Source of the DNA: DATGUP01 sp035301265
GTDB taxonomy: Bacteria; Bacillota; Bacilli; Bacillales; Amphibacillaceae
Assembly: GCA_035301265.1 (NCBI GenBank)
Contig: DATGUP010000001.1
Location: 14,230-78,229 of the forward strand
DNA: 64,000 bases
Direction: 5' to 3'
Shown in pieces: positions 24,799 to 33,799 of this stretch. The notes below the pieces were generated by a model. That model did not search any database, was not told the origin of the DNA, and worked only from the letters and a program-made list of their open reading frames with translations. A program made the position numbers and the translations under genes. Position 1 is the first letter of the stretch; each line of letters begins with the position of its first letter.

Positions 24799-25563
24799 CT
24801 ATGGCATTGCGCTCGTTTGATGCGGATCTGATTCAGATTCATTGAAAGGTTTCTTAAGCGAGGCAGCAATTGTTTTTTCAATAGCTGACACAAGCTGAGC
24901 TGTTTTTTTACCTTCATAGTCTTCAGGCCAAATCGGCGCATGAATCGTTAAATAAATCGTAGAAGGTTGAACCCGGCCGCTACCTTCCTCCAATATTTTG
25001 TATGTGCCGTCGATCGTCACGGGAACGATCGGAACCTTGGCTTTAAAGGCCATTCGTAAACTACCAGGCTTAAACGGATTCAGCTGGCGCCCTCCTCGCC
25101 GGGTACCTTCAGGAAAAATCACCATTGAATGGCCATTTTTTAAGTTTCTAATCCCTTGGTTAATTGCCTTAACAGACTGCCGGCGATCGTTTCGATCGAT
25201 AAATACGCAGTTTAAAAGTTCCATCCATTGCTTAACAATCGGAATTTTTTTAATTTCCTTTTTCGCGATAAAGCCAATCGGTTTGCCAAGAAAACCGATC
25301 AATGCCAGTATATCAAATAGACCTTGGTGATTGGCCACAAATAACGCCGGTCCTTCAGGCAAATGATCTTTCCCTTCTACATAAACGGGTGTCTTCGTGG
25401 TGTGAACAATTTTTTGGGCTACCGTATGGGGCGTCTGAAACAACTCGTCGTCAATCGAGTTGATGTGCTTTTTTTGTGCCAGTTTTTTCGCTTTTCGCAA
25501 TGGAAACACCGTGCCGATAACGAGAAGAATCGAATAAACGTAAACTTTTATATTATAAAACAC
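24799..25563 (-). CDS. plsC: 1-acyl-sn-glycerol-3-phosphate acyltransferase
   Basis: 254 residues. An N-terminal membrane helix is followed by the acyltransferase motifs NHQGLFD (His79, Asp84), FIDR, FPEGTRR and PVTIDGTY. It converts lysophosphatidic acid to phosphatidic acid at the membrane. I chose the GTG at 25563 because AAGGAG lies eight bases before it; the upstream ATG would add 16 residues and has no site. Confidence 0.9.
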   Translation of the reverse strand: MFYNIKVYVYSILLVIGTVFPLRKAKKLAQKKHINSIDDELFQTPHTVAQKIVHTTKTPVYVEGKDHLPEGPALFVANHQGLFDILALIGFLGKPIGFIAKKEIKKIPIVKQWMELLNCVFIDRNDRRQSVKAINQGIRNLKNGHSMVIFPEGTRRGGRQLNPFKPGSLRMAFKAKVPIVPVTIDGTYKILEEGSGRVQPSTIYLTIHAPIWPEDYEGKKTAQLVSAIEKTIAASLKKPFNESESDPHQTSAMP

Positions 25564-25656
25564 CGATTTCACTCCTTTTTTCCTCGGTACGGTTTCGCCT
25601 TGGCAAAACACTTCAACAAAATTGTAGCAGAAATGGAGTGAAAAATGTATACTATA

Positions 25657-25683
25657 GAAAAAAAGACTGGCTGCAGCCAGTCT
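25657..25683 (-). terminator. terminator of the CAP-domain protein gene
   Basis: AGACTGGCTGCAGCCAGTCT is a perfect 20-base palindrome (25664-25683). On the minus strand it is followed by seven T residues. It lies just after the stop at 25692. Confidence 0.9.
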
Positions 25684-25691
25684 TCAATCGT

Positions 25692-26417
25692 TTATTTGCC
25701 GATAAATTGTTGTGTCCAGTGATTACCTTTTTCATAATAACCGACACCGATATGGGTGAAATCCTCATTCAAAATATTCGCGCGATGACCCTCGCTATTC
25801 ATCCAAGCGTTGACGACTTCGGACGGAGTACGCTGTCCTTTGGCAATGTTTTCACCAGCATTGGTATAGGAAATTCCCCAATCCTGCATCATTTGAAATG
25901 GCGAGCCATATGTCGGACTGTTATGGGAAAAATAATCATTTAGAGCCATGTCGCGTGATTTTTCTTGAGCAACTCGGCTTAATTCCCAATCAACTTTTAA
26001 TGGTTCAAGCCCGTGCTTCTGACGTTCTTCATTGGTTAAAGCAACGACTTCCTGTTCAAATTGGCTAAGCTGATCTTGGTGCTCTGATTGGTTTTGCTGC
26101 TTAGAAGGATGTTGTCTTTCCTGCTCAGCTTGATCTGTTTGGTATTCCAGTTGATTTTCATCCGTTTTATTGGATTCTTTCTTATCTGGTGTCGGTGTTA
26201 CTTGCTTTTGCTCTTGTGTCATGGGTTGTTCGTGGCTTTCATTTTGCATCCAACTGAAGCAATTATTATGGTGATAAAATGGCAAGGCATTTCCCATAGA
26301 ATATGTTTCTATTGTATCGTTATGATATGTTGAGCCAGCATTAACAGATGATAGAAATACACCGCCGAACAACAATGTCATCGACAGTACCGTGACCATG
26401 CTGATTTTTTTAAACAT
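25692..26417 (-). CDS. ykwD: CAP/SCP-domain secreted protein (YkwD-like)
   Basis: 241 residues: a signal peptide (to about residue 27, SSVNAG), a low-complexity Gln/Glu-rich linker (about 60-120), then a CAP domain with EVVALTNEERQKHGLEPLK, YFSHNSPT, AGENIA, WMNSEGHRANIL and IGVGYY. Bacterial CAP proteins lack a settled function; B. subtilis YkwD is the nearest model. The start at 26417 follows AAAGGAG at good spacing and restores a proper signal peptide. The 26418-26829 gap contains the mreBH promoter region and no gene. Confidence 0.88.
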   Translation of the reverse strand: MFKKISMVTVLSMTLLFGGVFLSSVNAGSTYHNDTIETYSMGNALPFYHHNNCFSWMQNESHEQPMTQEQKQVTPTPDKKESNKTDENQLEYQTDQAEQERQHPSKQQNQSEHQDQLSQFEQEVVALTNEERQKHGLEPLKVDWELSRVAQEKSRDMALNDYFSHNSPTYGSPFQMMQDWGISYTNAGENIAKGQRTPSEVVNAWMNSEGHRANILNEDFTHIGVGYYEKGNHWTQQFIGK

Positions 26418-26829
26418 AAAGTGTCGCTCCTTTAAAGAATTTTTTCTTGTACTAAAAATATAGCATGGAATTTTTGTAATATTTAAGGTAAAGACTGCCA
26501 ATGACACCACGACGTGTAGAATACCGATGAATAGCACGGGCGTGGAGGAAAATACTGAACGTGTTGGTGGAAATTGCCGTAAACTTAGACTTGACGAAGA
26601 TTAATAGACTGGCGTTATATTACATTATTTGTCTTTTTGTAACGAAAATGTTACTTGATTTTTTGTCGCATGATGTTCTATTTTAAGAGGAGATGAGAAT
26701 TATAAGAGAGAGAGAGTCGACCAATTTATGGCAGTAATACATATACCCTAGAAACTATGCTACAATAAATAATATGATATTTCGACCATTTATTTATCTC
26801 ATAAAATGTCATCATTGGAGGAACATATT

Positions 26830-27837
26830 ATGTTTTCAAATGCTGAAATTGGCATTGATTTAGGAACAGCCAATATACTGATTTATTCTAAATCGAAAGG
26901 AATTGTTTTGAACGAGCCGTCAGTCGTCGCGATCGACACGACTACAAAAAATGTCGTTGCGGTCGGCGAAGAAGCTAAAGAAATGGTTGGTAAAACACCG
27001 CAAAACATCGTTCCGATCCGCCCGTTAAAAGACGGTGTCATCGCGGATTATGATGTCACCGCCCAGATGCTTAAAGTGTTTTTAAAAAAAGTGAGCAAGA
27101 AGATGGGTTTGTCAATGCGCAAACCTACCGTTGTTGTCTGCACTCCATCGGGAAGTACAAGTGTAGAACGCCGTGCCATTCATAATGCGATCACAAGCTA
27201 CGGGGCAAAACAGGTTCATTTGATTGAAGAGCCTGTGGCGGCTGCTATCGGTGCCGATCTGCCCGTAGAAGAACCCATTGCCAATGTCATCGTTGATATT
27301 GGAGGAGGGACTTCAGAAGTTGGTATCATATCCTTTGGCGGTGTCGTCTCCTGCAACGATGCCCGTATCGGAGGCGACAATATGGACGAAGCGATCATTA
27401 ACTACATCCGAAAACAATATAATATTCTAGTCGGTGAACGCACAGCTGAAACTATTAAAACAACGATTGGCTATTCCCATCCCAACCATAAAGAGGAAAC
27501 AATGGAAGTACGCGGACGCGACATGGTGAGCGGCTTGCCCAAAACCATTACGATATCTTCTAAAGAAATTCATACCGCTTTGAAAGAATCGCTCGAACAA
27601 ATTTTAGAAACAATTCGTGTGACCTTGGAAAACTGTCCGCCCGAATTGAGCGGTGACATTGTTGATCGAGGCATTGTCCTAACCGGCGGCGGATCACAGT
27701 TAAACGGAATGAAAGAATGGCTCGCGCATGAAATCAACGTCCCCGTTCATACGGCCCCTAACCCGCTTGAATCAGTAGCTATTGGTACCGGTCGGTCACT
27801 GAAAATGATTGAGAAATTGCAGAAAGCGGCGACATAA
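26830..27837 (+). CDS. mreBH: rod-shape determining protein MreBH
   Basis: 335 residues of the actin-like MreB family, with phosphate loops GIDLGTANILIY and VDIGGGTSEVGII and the adenosine motif LTGGGSQLNG. MreB proteins form membrane-bound filaments that guide cell-wall synthesis. Among the Bacillus paralogues the length equals MreBH, and as with mreBH the gene stands alone rather than with mreC and mreD. The ATG at 26830 follows TTGGAGGAAC. A possible -10 TACAAT lies near 26761, but the -35 is poor; mreBH depends on SigI in B. subtilis and I could not find a clear SigI element. Confidence 0.9.
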   Translation: MFSNAEIGIDLGTANILIYSKSKGIVLNEPSVVAIDTTTKNVVAVGEEAKEMVGKTPQNIVPIRPLKDGVIADYDVTAQMLKVFLKKVSKKMGLSMRKPTVVVCTPSGSTSVERRAIHNAITSYGAKQVHLIEEPVAAAIGADLPVEEPIANVIVDIGGGTSEVGIISFGGVVSCNDARIGGDNMDEAIINYIRKQYNILVGERTAETIKTTIGYSHPNHKEETMEVRGRDMVSGLPKTITISSKEIHTALKESLEQILETIRVTLENCPPELSGDIVDRGIVLTGGGSQLNGMKEWLAHEINVPVHTAPNPLESVAIGTGRSLKMIEKLQKAAT

Positions 27838-28096
27838 CCGCTGTGATTCAGATATTTGTCCTTCGTCTCAAATGATGGAGGACATTTTATATATTTTCCA
27901 ATCTTTAACGTTGCTAATATATTCATCTGTTTTCTATATAACGACCCTGCTTTGCGTCAAAACGATTGATTCGCTATGTTATGTAAAAATATTTACATTT
28001 TTTTCAAACTACTATATAATAGAAGTATCATTCCCTAAACGTCATCATACTGCCTAATCTGCTTACAACCCTCACCGGGGTTGTTCCAGCAGATAA

Positions 28097-28147
28097 AAGC
28101 CAGTTCAAAATCCCCCGCGTTCATTGTGGGCAAATTTGAACTGGCTT
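28097..28147 (+). terminator. hairpin terminator upstream of the CoA-transferase operon
   Basis: AAGCCAGTTCAAA and TTTGAACTGGCTT form a perfect 13-bp stem around a long loop, followed by ATTTTTAT on the plus strand. It lies about 260 bases after mreBH and 44 before the next gene. The 27838-28190 gap shows no gene. Confidence 0.75.
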
Positions 28148-28190
28148 ATTTTTATGATAATCCTACAAAACTCTAACAGGAGGTGTGCTC

Positions 28191-29366
28191 ATGTCTCATC
28201 CATTAACAAACATTCGGATTCTCGACTTGTCTCGTGTGCTTGCTGGACCGTACTGCACAATGATTCTCGGCGATCTTGGAGCAGAAGTTATTAAAGTCGA
28301 GGCTCCTGGAAGCGGCGATGAAACACGCAAATGGGGCCCGCCTTTTCAAAACGGAGTGAGTGCCTATTACCTTTGTGCCAATCGCAACAAAAAAAGCATC
28401 ACGGTCAACTTAAAATCACAAACCGGCCGTAACACGATTAAACAACTCATTCGTGAAAGCGATGTTATTGTTAATAATTTTAAAACGGGGACAATGGAGC
28501 GATTTGGCCTTGATTATGATACCCTTGCAAAAATCAATCCGGGTATCATCTATTGTTCCATAACCGGATTTGGCGAAACCGGCCCTTATCGAAACCGACC
28601 GGGTTATGATTTTATCATTCAGGCAATGAGCGGCCTGATGAGTATCACCGGTGATGAAGTGTCCGGTCCACAAAAAGTGGGTGTCGCTATCACCGATATT
28701 TTAACCGGATTGTATGCTTGCATCGGCATTCAGGGAGCCTTGTTAGAACGCACTCGTTCGGGAAAAGGACAGAAACTCGATTTAGCGCTTTATGATTCAG
28801 CCATCAGTGCGCTCGTTAATATCGGAAGCAACTATCTCATCTCAGGTGAGATTCCACAAGCACTCGGCAATGCACATCCTAACATTGTACCATACCAAAC
28901 ATTTCAAACGATGGACGGGGAAATGGTAATCGCAGTCGGCAATGACCAACAATTCACAACGCTTTGTCGCATTTTACAAAGAGACGATTTAGCCTCCGAC
29001 GAACGTTTCAGTACAAATCCAAAGCGGGTGGCAAACCGCGACATTCTTATTCCACTTTTACAAGAAATATTTAAGCAAAAATCGTCTGCGTACTGGCAGG
29101 AAAAATGTCAGAAAGAAGGCATCCCGTGCGGTCCGATTCAAAATATGGCGGATGTGGTCAATGATCCGCAACTGAAAGCACGCGATATGTTTATCGATTA
29201 TAAACATCCGTCTGCCGGATCGATTACGATGATCGGTAGTCCCCTTAAATTTTCTCGGACCCCCATCTCATTGCGACATCATCCACCTGAGGCAGGCGAA
29301 CATAACGATGTTATTCTAGGCCAACAGAAAACAAATGACACAAGGAGAGGATCGTATGAATTTTGA
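28191..29366 (+). CDS. CaiB/BaiF-family CoA-transferase, probable glutarate (succinyl-CoA:glutarate) CoA-transferase
   Basis: 391 residues of the class III CoA-transferase family, acting in the cytosol. The catalytic Asp lies at residue 169 in VAITDILTGLYA. Other family marks are LAGPYCTMILGDLGAEVIKV, the NRNKKSI motif and GYDFIIQAMSGLM. Class III enzymes move CoA between carboxylates through an aspartyl-CoA intermediate. The substrate is inferred: the next gene encodes a glutaryl-CoA-dehydrogenase-like enzyme and the third a semialdehyde dehydrogenase, so glutarate is the best fit. The start at 28191 (MSHPLTN) follows GGAGG. Its last 11 bases overlap the downstream gene. It could instead use another short acid. 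Confidence 0.82.
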   Translation: MSHPLTNIRILDLSRVLAGPYCTMILGDLGAEVIKVEAPGSGDETRKWGPPFQNGVSAYYLCANRNKKSITVNLKSQTGRNTIKQLIRESDVIVNNFKTGTMERFGLDYDTLAKINPGIIYCSITGFGETGPYRNRPGYDFIIQAMSGLMSITGDEVSGPQKVGVAITDILTGLYACIGIQGALLERTRSGKGQKLDLALYDSAISALVNIGSNYLISGEIPQALGNAHPNIVPYQTFQTMDGEMVIAVGNDQQFTTLCRILQRDDLASDERFSTNPKRVANRDILIPLLQEIFKQKSSAYWQEKCQKEGIPCGPIQNMADVVNDPQLKARDMFIDYKHPSAGSITMIGSPLKFSRTPISLRHHPPEAGEHNDVILGQQKTNDTRRGSYEF

Positions 29367-30546
29367 ATTCAACGAAGAACAAAAGCTGCTCAGACAAACA
29401 GTGAGAAACTTTGTTGATAAGGAAATTATGCCGAATATGTCCCAGTGGGATCGCGACGGGACATTTGATCCAGAAGTGATCGAAAAACTCGCCGATCTTG
29501 GCCTGATGGGGGTCTGCATCCCAGAAAAATACGGCGGCAGCGGCATGGACTACAATTCGCTGGCGATCGTCTGCGAGGAACTGGAGCGCGGCGACACAGC
29601 CTTTCGCACTGCTGTTTCTGTCCATACTGGCCTAAACAGCATGACGCTTTTGCAATGGGGAACCGAGGAACAAAAGCAAAAGTATCTCATCCCCCAAGCT
29701 AAAGGTGAAAAACTCGGGGCATATGGGCTCACTGAACCCGCTGCCGGGTCAGATGTTTCTGCCATTGAAACAACAGCCGTGAAAGACGGCGACTACTATA
29801 TTTTAAACGGGCAAAAAAACTGGATTTCTCTATGTGATATGGCCGATCACTTTCTTGTCTTTGCCTATACCGACAAATCCAAAAAACATCATGGCATATC
29901 TGCTTTTATCGTCGAGCGGACGTGGGACGGATTTTCTTCAAAAGCGACTGAAGGCAAACTCGGTATCCGCGCCGGCAATACAGGGGAGCTGTTCTTTGAA
30001 GATGTGAAAGTACCGAAGGAAAATTTACTCGGTCAAGAAGGCGAAGGCTTTAAAATTGCTATGTCGGCACTCGATAACGGGCGCTTCACGGTCGCAGCAG
30101 GGGCCGTCGGACAAATCATGGCTTGCCTGGAAGCGAGTGTCGCTTATTGTCATGAACGTGAAACGTTCGGAAAGCCGATCGGCAAGCATCAGCTCGTCCA
30201 ACAAATGATTGCTAACATGGAAGCTGGCCTGCAAATGAGCCGCCTTCTCGTCTACCGAGCCGGCGAATTGAAAAATGCGGGCAAGCGCAACACGCGCGAA
30301 ACATCTCTCGCCAAATGGCAGGCGTGTGACTTTGCCAACAAAGCAGCAGACGATGCAGTCCAGATCCACGGCGCGTACGGCTATTCCGATGAGTATCCAG
30401 TCGAGCGCTACTTGCGCAATTCCAGAGCACCTGTGATCTATGAAGGTACCCGTGAGATCCATACGATCTTGCAAGCAGAATACGTTCTCGGCTACCGAAA
30501 GGACAAACCGCTCAGATGCATGCTCCCAGCATGGGAAAAAGATTAA
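29356..30546 (+). CDS. acyl-CoA dehydrogenase, probable glutaryl-CoA dehydrogenase
   Basis: 396 residues of the flavin acyl-CoA dehydrogenase fold. FAD/substrate motifs are YGLTEPAAGSDVSA and the C-terminal RAPVIYEGTREIHTIL, where Glu363 is the catalytic base. At ELERGDTAFRTAVSVH, Arg84 aligns with the Arg (Arg94 in the human enzyme) that binds the glutaryl gamma-carboxylate; short- and medium-chain enzymes usually lack it. This supports oxidative decarboxylation of glutaryl-CoA to crotonyl-CoA. The start at 29356 follows AAGGAGAGG inside the end of the CoA-transferase gene. The electron acceptor would be ETF. The specificity call is good but not certain. Confidence 0.82.
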   Translation: MNFEFNEEQKLLRQTVRNFVDKEIMPNMSQWDRDGTFDPEVIEKLADLGLMGVCIPEKYGGSGMDYNSLAIVCEELERGDTAFRTAVSVHTGLNSMTLLQWGTEEQKQKYLIPQAKGEKLGAYGLTEPAAGSDVSAIETTAVKDGDYYILNGQKNWISLCDMADHFLVFAYTDKSKKHHGISAFIVERTWDGFSSKATEGKLGIRAGNTGELFFEDVKVPKENLLGQEGEGFKIAMSALDNGRFTVAAGAVGQIMACLEASVAYCHERETFGKPIGKHQLVQQMIANMEAGLQMSRLLVYRAGELKNAGKRNTRETSLAKWQACDFANKAADDAVQIHGAYGYSDEYPVERYLRNSRAPVIYEGTREIHTILQAEYVLGYRKDKPLRCMLPAWEKD

Positions 30547-30648
30547 ACCAGCCGTACTTGTACACAATATTTTGAATATAAGATGCAAAATGAATGCCCA
30601 CCGCTAAACCATTGCGTTATACTTAAATAAAAAGGGAGGGGTTTTCAC

Positions 30649-32094
30649 ATGTTTGCCAAACAGACAAAAAGCATTTACATTGATGGAAAATGGCGTGATA
30701 TGAACTCACAAAAAACAGAAACGATCTACAATCCGGCAACCCTTGAACCCATTACAGATGTAGCTTACGGAGGAACCGAAGAAACGAAAGAAGCCATTCA
30801 GGCGGCTGCTCGCGCTTTTAAAGAGTGGAGTACAATGACTGGGCGCAAGCGCTCGCATATTTTGTACAAAGCCTATGAACTCATGCGGCAAGATGCCGAA
30901 CGACTCGGGAGAATTCTAACGACTGAACAAGGCAAACCGCTGAAAGAAGCGATCGCCGAAGTAAAGGGGGCAGCAAACTTTCTGCTCTGGTATGCCGAAG
31001 AAGCCGCCAGAGGCTATGGTGAATGGCTCCCATCATCGTTCAAAACCAAGCGGATGCTCGTCATTCCCCAGCCCGTCGGTGTTGTCGGTGCCATTACACC
31101 ATGGAACTTCCCGTCGTCAATGATTACCCGAAAGCTTGGACCAGCGCTTGCCGCTGGCTGTACGGCTGTTTTGAAACCGTCGCCAGAAACGCCGCTTTCA
31201 GCCATTGAAATCGTGAAGATTTTCGAAGAGGCAGGCATGCCAGCTGGCGTTGTCAACCTCGTGACAGGGGATGCACAAGCGATCGGCGAAGAGATGCTTA
31301 CAAACAAAGACGTACGCCATATTACTTTCACCGGCTCTACTGCCGTCGGCCAATACCTTATGCGTAAAAGTGCTGACCATGTGAAAAAAGTATCGCTTGA
31401 ACTCGGCGGCCACGCACCGGTTATTGTATTCGATGATGCCGATTTAGAAAAAGCCGCAACAATGACGCTCGGCAGCAAATTCCGCAACAACGGGCAGACA
31501 TGTATTTGCGCCAACCGCGTATTCGTTCATGAATCCGTTGCTGAATCATTTACAGCTAAATTAAAAGAAAAAGTGGCGCAAATGAAGGTCGGCTACGGGC
31601 TGGATGAAGGAGTTGATGTCGGCCCCTTGATCAACGAACAGGCCGCAAGAAAAGTACAGTCGCACCTGGATGATGCTCTCGAGAAAGGTGCTCAGATCGT
31701 ATGTGGTGGCGATAAATGGGATGGCGACTATAAAGGTTATTTTTACCAACCGACTATCCTATCCAATATCACGGATGACATGCGGATGATGCATGAGGAA
31801 ACATTTGGCCCGATCATGCCGATTCAGACATTTACAGACGAAGAAACGGTAATCGCAAAAGCCAACGATACCGACTATGGCCTAGCCGCATATATCTTCA
31901 CAGAAAACACGAGCCGCACGATCCGTGTTTCTGAACAACTCGACTACGGCATCGTCGGGGTTAATGACGTCTTCCCCGCCACACCTGAAGCACCGTTTGG
32001 CGGTATTAAGCAATCGGGAATAGGTAAAGAAGGCGGCCATCACGGCATGGATGAATTTTTGGAGAAGAAGTTTGTGTCAATAGGGATTGAATAA
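30649..32094 (+). CDS. gabD: NAD(P)+-dependent succinate/glutarate semialdehyde dehydrogenase
   Basis: 481 residues of the aldehyde dehydrogenase superfamily. Catalytic Cys285 lies in NNGQTCICANR and the general base Glu251 in SLELGGHAP; the cofactor motif TGSTAVG is at 228-234. The GQTCICANR sequence is typical of the GabD/DavD group. In this island it would oxidise glutarate semialdehyde (5-oxopentanoate) to glutarate, which then feeds the CoA-transferase. Succinate semialdehyde is the alternative substrate. It follows the dehydrogenase gene by about 100 bases and has GGGAGGGG before its ATG. A terminator follows. Confidence 0.88.
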   Translation: MFAKQTKSIYIDGKWRDMNSQKTETIYNPATLEPITDVAYGGTEETKEAIQAAARAFKEWSTMTGRKRSHILYKAYELMRQDAERLGRILTTEQGKPLKEAIAEVKGAANFLLWYAEEAARGYGEWLPSSFKTKRMLVIPQPVGVVGAITPWNFPSSMITRKLGPALAAGCTAVLKPSPETPLSAIEIVKIFEEAGMPAGVVNLVTGDAQAIGEEMLTNKDVRHITFTGSTAVGQYLMRKSADHVKKVSLELGGHAPVIVFDDADLEKAATMTLGSKFRNNGQTCICANRVFVHESVAESFTAKLKEKVAQMKVGYGLDEGVDVGPLINEQAARKVQSHLDDALEKGAQIVCGGDKWDGDYKGYFYQPTILSNITDDMRMMHEETFGPIMPIQTFTDEETVIAKANDTDYGLAAYIFTENTSRTIRVSEQLDYGIVGVNDVFPATPEAPFGGIKQSGIGKEGGHHGMDEFLEKKFVSIGIE

Positions 32095-32128
32095 ACGCTG
32101 CCCGCAACGGGACAAATGACACATACAG

Positions 32129-32170
32129 AAAAAGGGACTTCCCGCAGCTAGTTTGGGACAGTCCCTTTTT
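32129..32170 (+). terminator. terminator of the CoA-transferase/dehydrogenase operon
   Basis: AAAAAGGGACT and AGTCCCTTTTT form a perfect 11-bp stem ending in T residues, 34 bases after the stop at 32094. A separate short palindrome (TGTGTCTGACACA, near 32201-32213) follows. The rest of the gap to 32432 holds no gene. Confidence 0.88.
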
Positions 32171-32432
32171 ACTGTTTCAAGAATCCATTTGTATCAGCAA
32201 TGTGTCTGACACATGTTTTATTTCCATTAGATGAAATAAACTGAAAACAAGAGCGTTCACTAAAACAGCTGCAAAAGCTGGTAAAATCCGAAAACAACAC
32301 GTAACGTGCGGTTCAAGATCTTTTTAACCTTAACCTTCAACATTTGTTCCTGTTACTTTCTCGATATAAGAATATTTATAGTTCAAAATGGGAATAGCAA
32401 ATAAAGAGTAAATTCAAAAGGAGGTTTTAAAG

Positions 32433-32654
32433 GTGGGGAAAGTCACAAAACTCATCGGAACATCGGGCATCATTACAGGAGCAGCCATATTCGCTAAAAA
32501 GGAAAACAGAAAAAAATTAGTCAAATCCATAAAAAAGCTTAAACCATCCTATGCCAAAAATGCGGTTACCCCCGAGGACATCCAAGATGCCAACATGGTG
32601 AATGAAGGCGCTATGACGAGTATCATGTATTATAATCACATACAGGAGGAGTAA
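32433..32654 (+). CDS. small basic protein of unknown function
   Basis: 73 residues starting at GTG after AAAGGAGG at eight-base spacing. A hydrophobic N-terminal segment (KLIGTSGIITGAAIFAKK) is followed by a Lys-rich stretch and a polar C-terminus. It may be a peripheral membrane protein. I do not recognise a family. The good ribosome site argues that it is real. Confidence 0.6.
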   Translation: MGKVTKLIGTSGIITGAAIFAKKENRKKLVKSIKKLKPSYAKNAVTPEDIQDANMVNEGAMTSIMYYNHIQEE

Positions 32655-32837
32655 CGGGAAATCACGTCTTGTATAAACCTATGCCCGATGTCTGTTCAGT
32701 TTTCCTTCAAACATCCCTCTGATTTTCCTTTAGGGATGCTGAGTGTTTTCCACTTGCCGTCTTTTATTTATTTGCCGATATAAACCATTTGCCCGACATG
32801 CTGCAAATAACGCATGACAGCCTTTCTCCCTTTTAAT

Positions 32838-33410
32838 CTATTCAGCCACCTTAAAATCAATCGCTGCATCCATATTTACTCTCTCTTCATCTTCCACGCC
32901 CTGATCGGACGCTACGGAAAAATCTGTCTGACCGTTCACAACATAATAGCCGAGAGGGAAGCCATCTCTTTCTAAAAAATCTTCTATAAAACGCACGTAG
33001 TCATTCGGATCATCTGCACTGTAAATGGCCATTTTTTCATATTCTTCCCGATAAGGCTCTCCTTGTTTAAGGGTTGTTGATACACCGATGTCCTTCACTC
33101 CGTAATCTATGTCATACGCACGGATCTCTTCTGTCAGCTGAAAAAGAATAGCAGATGATGAATGGTGGATGGTGATTTCATCTTTCTCCCCTGTATATTC
33201 GATTTCCCCGTACATCCTTACATCCTCGCCTTTTTTATACTGTTCCTTTTCGCTCACAAGTCTGAAAACAAAGTCGCCTTGCCTTGTTTCGTCTATGATA
33301 TTTTTCACCTCATATGCTTTCAAATCACTGCTTTTGATCGAATTCGTGGAATAGCAGCCGGATATAACAAGTACCAGTATTGCTGCATATGCCGAAACGC
33401 ATTTTTTCAT
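32838..33410 (-). CDS. lipoprotein of unknown function
   Basis: 190 residues with a lipoprotein signal (MKKCVSAYAAILVLVISGC; lipobox ISGC, Cys19). The mature part is acidic and beta-rich in appearance (KKGEDVRMYGEIEYTGEKDE), resembling small Ig-like or BsuPI-type domains of Bacillus lipoproteins, but I cannot name the family. It lies alone between convergent and parallel neighbours. Confidence 0.7.
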   Translation of the reverse strand: MKKCVSAYAAILVLVISGCYSTNSIKSSDLKAYEVKNIIDETRQGDFVFRLVSEKEQYKKGEDVRMYGEIEYTGEKDEITIHHSSSAILFQLTEEIRAYDIDYGVKDIGVSTTLKQGEPYREEYEKMAIYSADDPNDYVRFIEDFLERDGFPLGYYVVNGQTDFSVASDQGVEDEERVNMDAAIDFKVAE

Positions 33411-33469
33411 GTTCTGTCACCTCTTTTTACGGGTATGATGTTTGCAACATAGAAACGTAATATGATGTG

Positions 33470-33799
33470 TTATGATTCATGGTCCGCATCCATTTTCATA
33501 TACAACACATACTGTTTATGCAAATCCCTTAACGCTGAGGCAAGCGCCGCCCCCGCCTTACCTAAATAATGGGCTTCAACTTCTGCAACCAGTTTGTCGA
33601 CGCCACCCTGTAAACTGTATCCCCGCAGCAATCGTTGAATGTACAGTCGTCCGTGTTCGGTGGCTAATGTACAGTTAGCTGCTACGACAACGCCGTATTT
33701 TTTATCGATCTCTGCCGTAATCGTCAACATTTCATACATATTCTTGGCCGCCATTCCTGAAGGCAGGCGAGCATGACCAGCAATGAAAATGGTATTCAT
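33470..33799 (-). CDS. DUF3870-family protein
   Basis: 109 residues: NTIFIAGHARLPSGMAAKNM, then ITAEIDKKYGVVVAANCTLA. This fits DUF3870, a family of small cytosolic proteins of unknown function. It overlaps the IclR gene by four bases (ATGA) and so is made together with the regulator. Its place at the end of the lysine operon suggests a regulatory or ligand-sensing role, but this is inference. Confidence 0.75.
   Translation of the reverse strand: MNTIFIAGHARLPSGMAAKNMYEMLTITAEIDKKYGVVVAANCTLATEHGRLYIQRLLRGYSLQGGVDKLVAEVEAHYLGKAGAALASALRDLHKQYVLYMKMDADHES

Noticed and set aside
30025..30588. 187-codon minus-strand frame
   Set aside because: Antisense shadow of the acyl-CoA dehydrogenase gene, caused by its GC-rich third positions.
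31014..31514. 166-codon minus-strand frame
   Set aside because: Antisense shadow of the semialdehyde dehydrogenase gene; no family resemblance.
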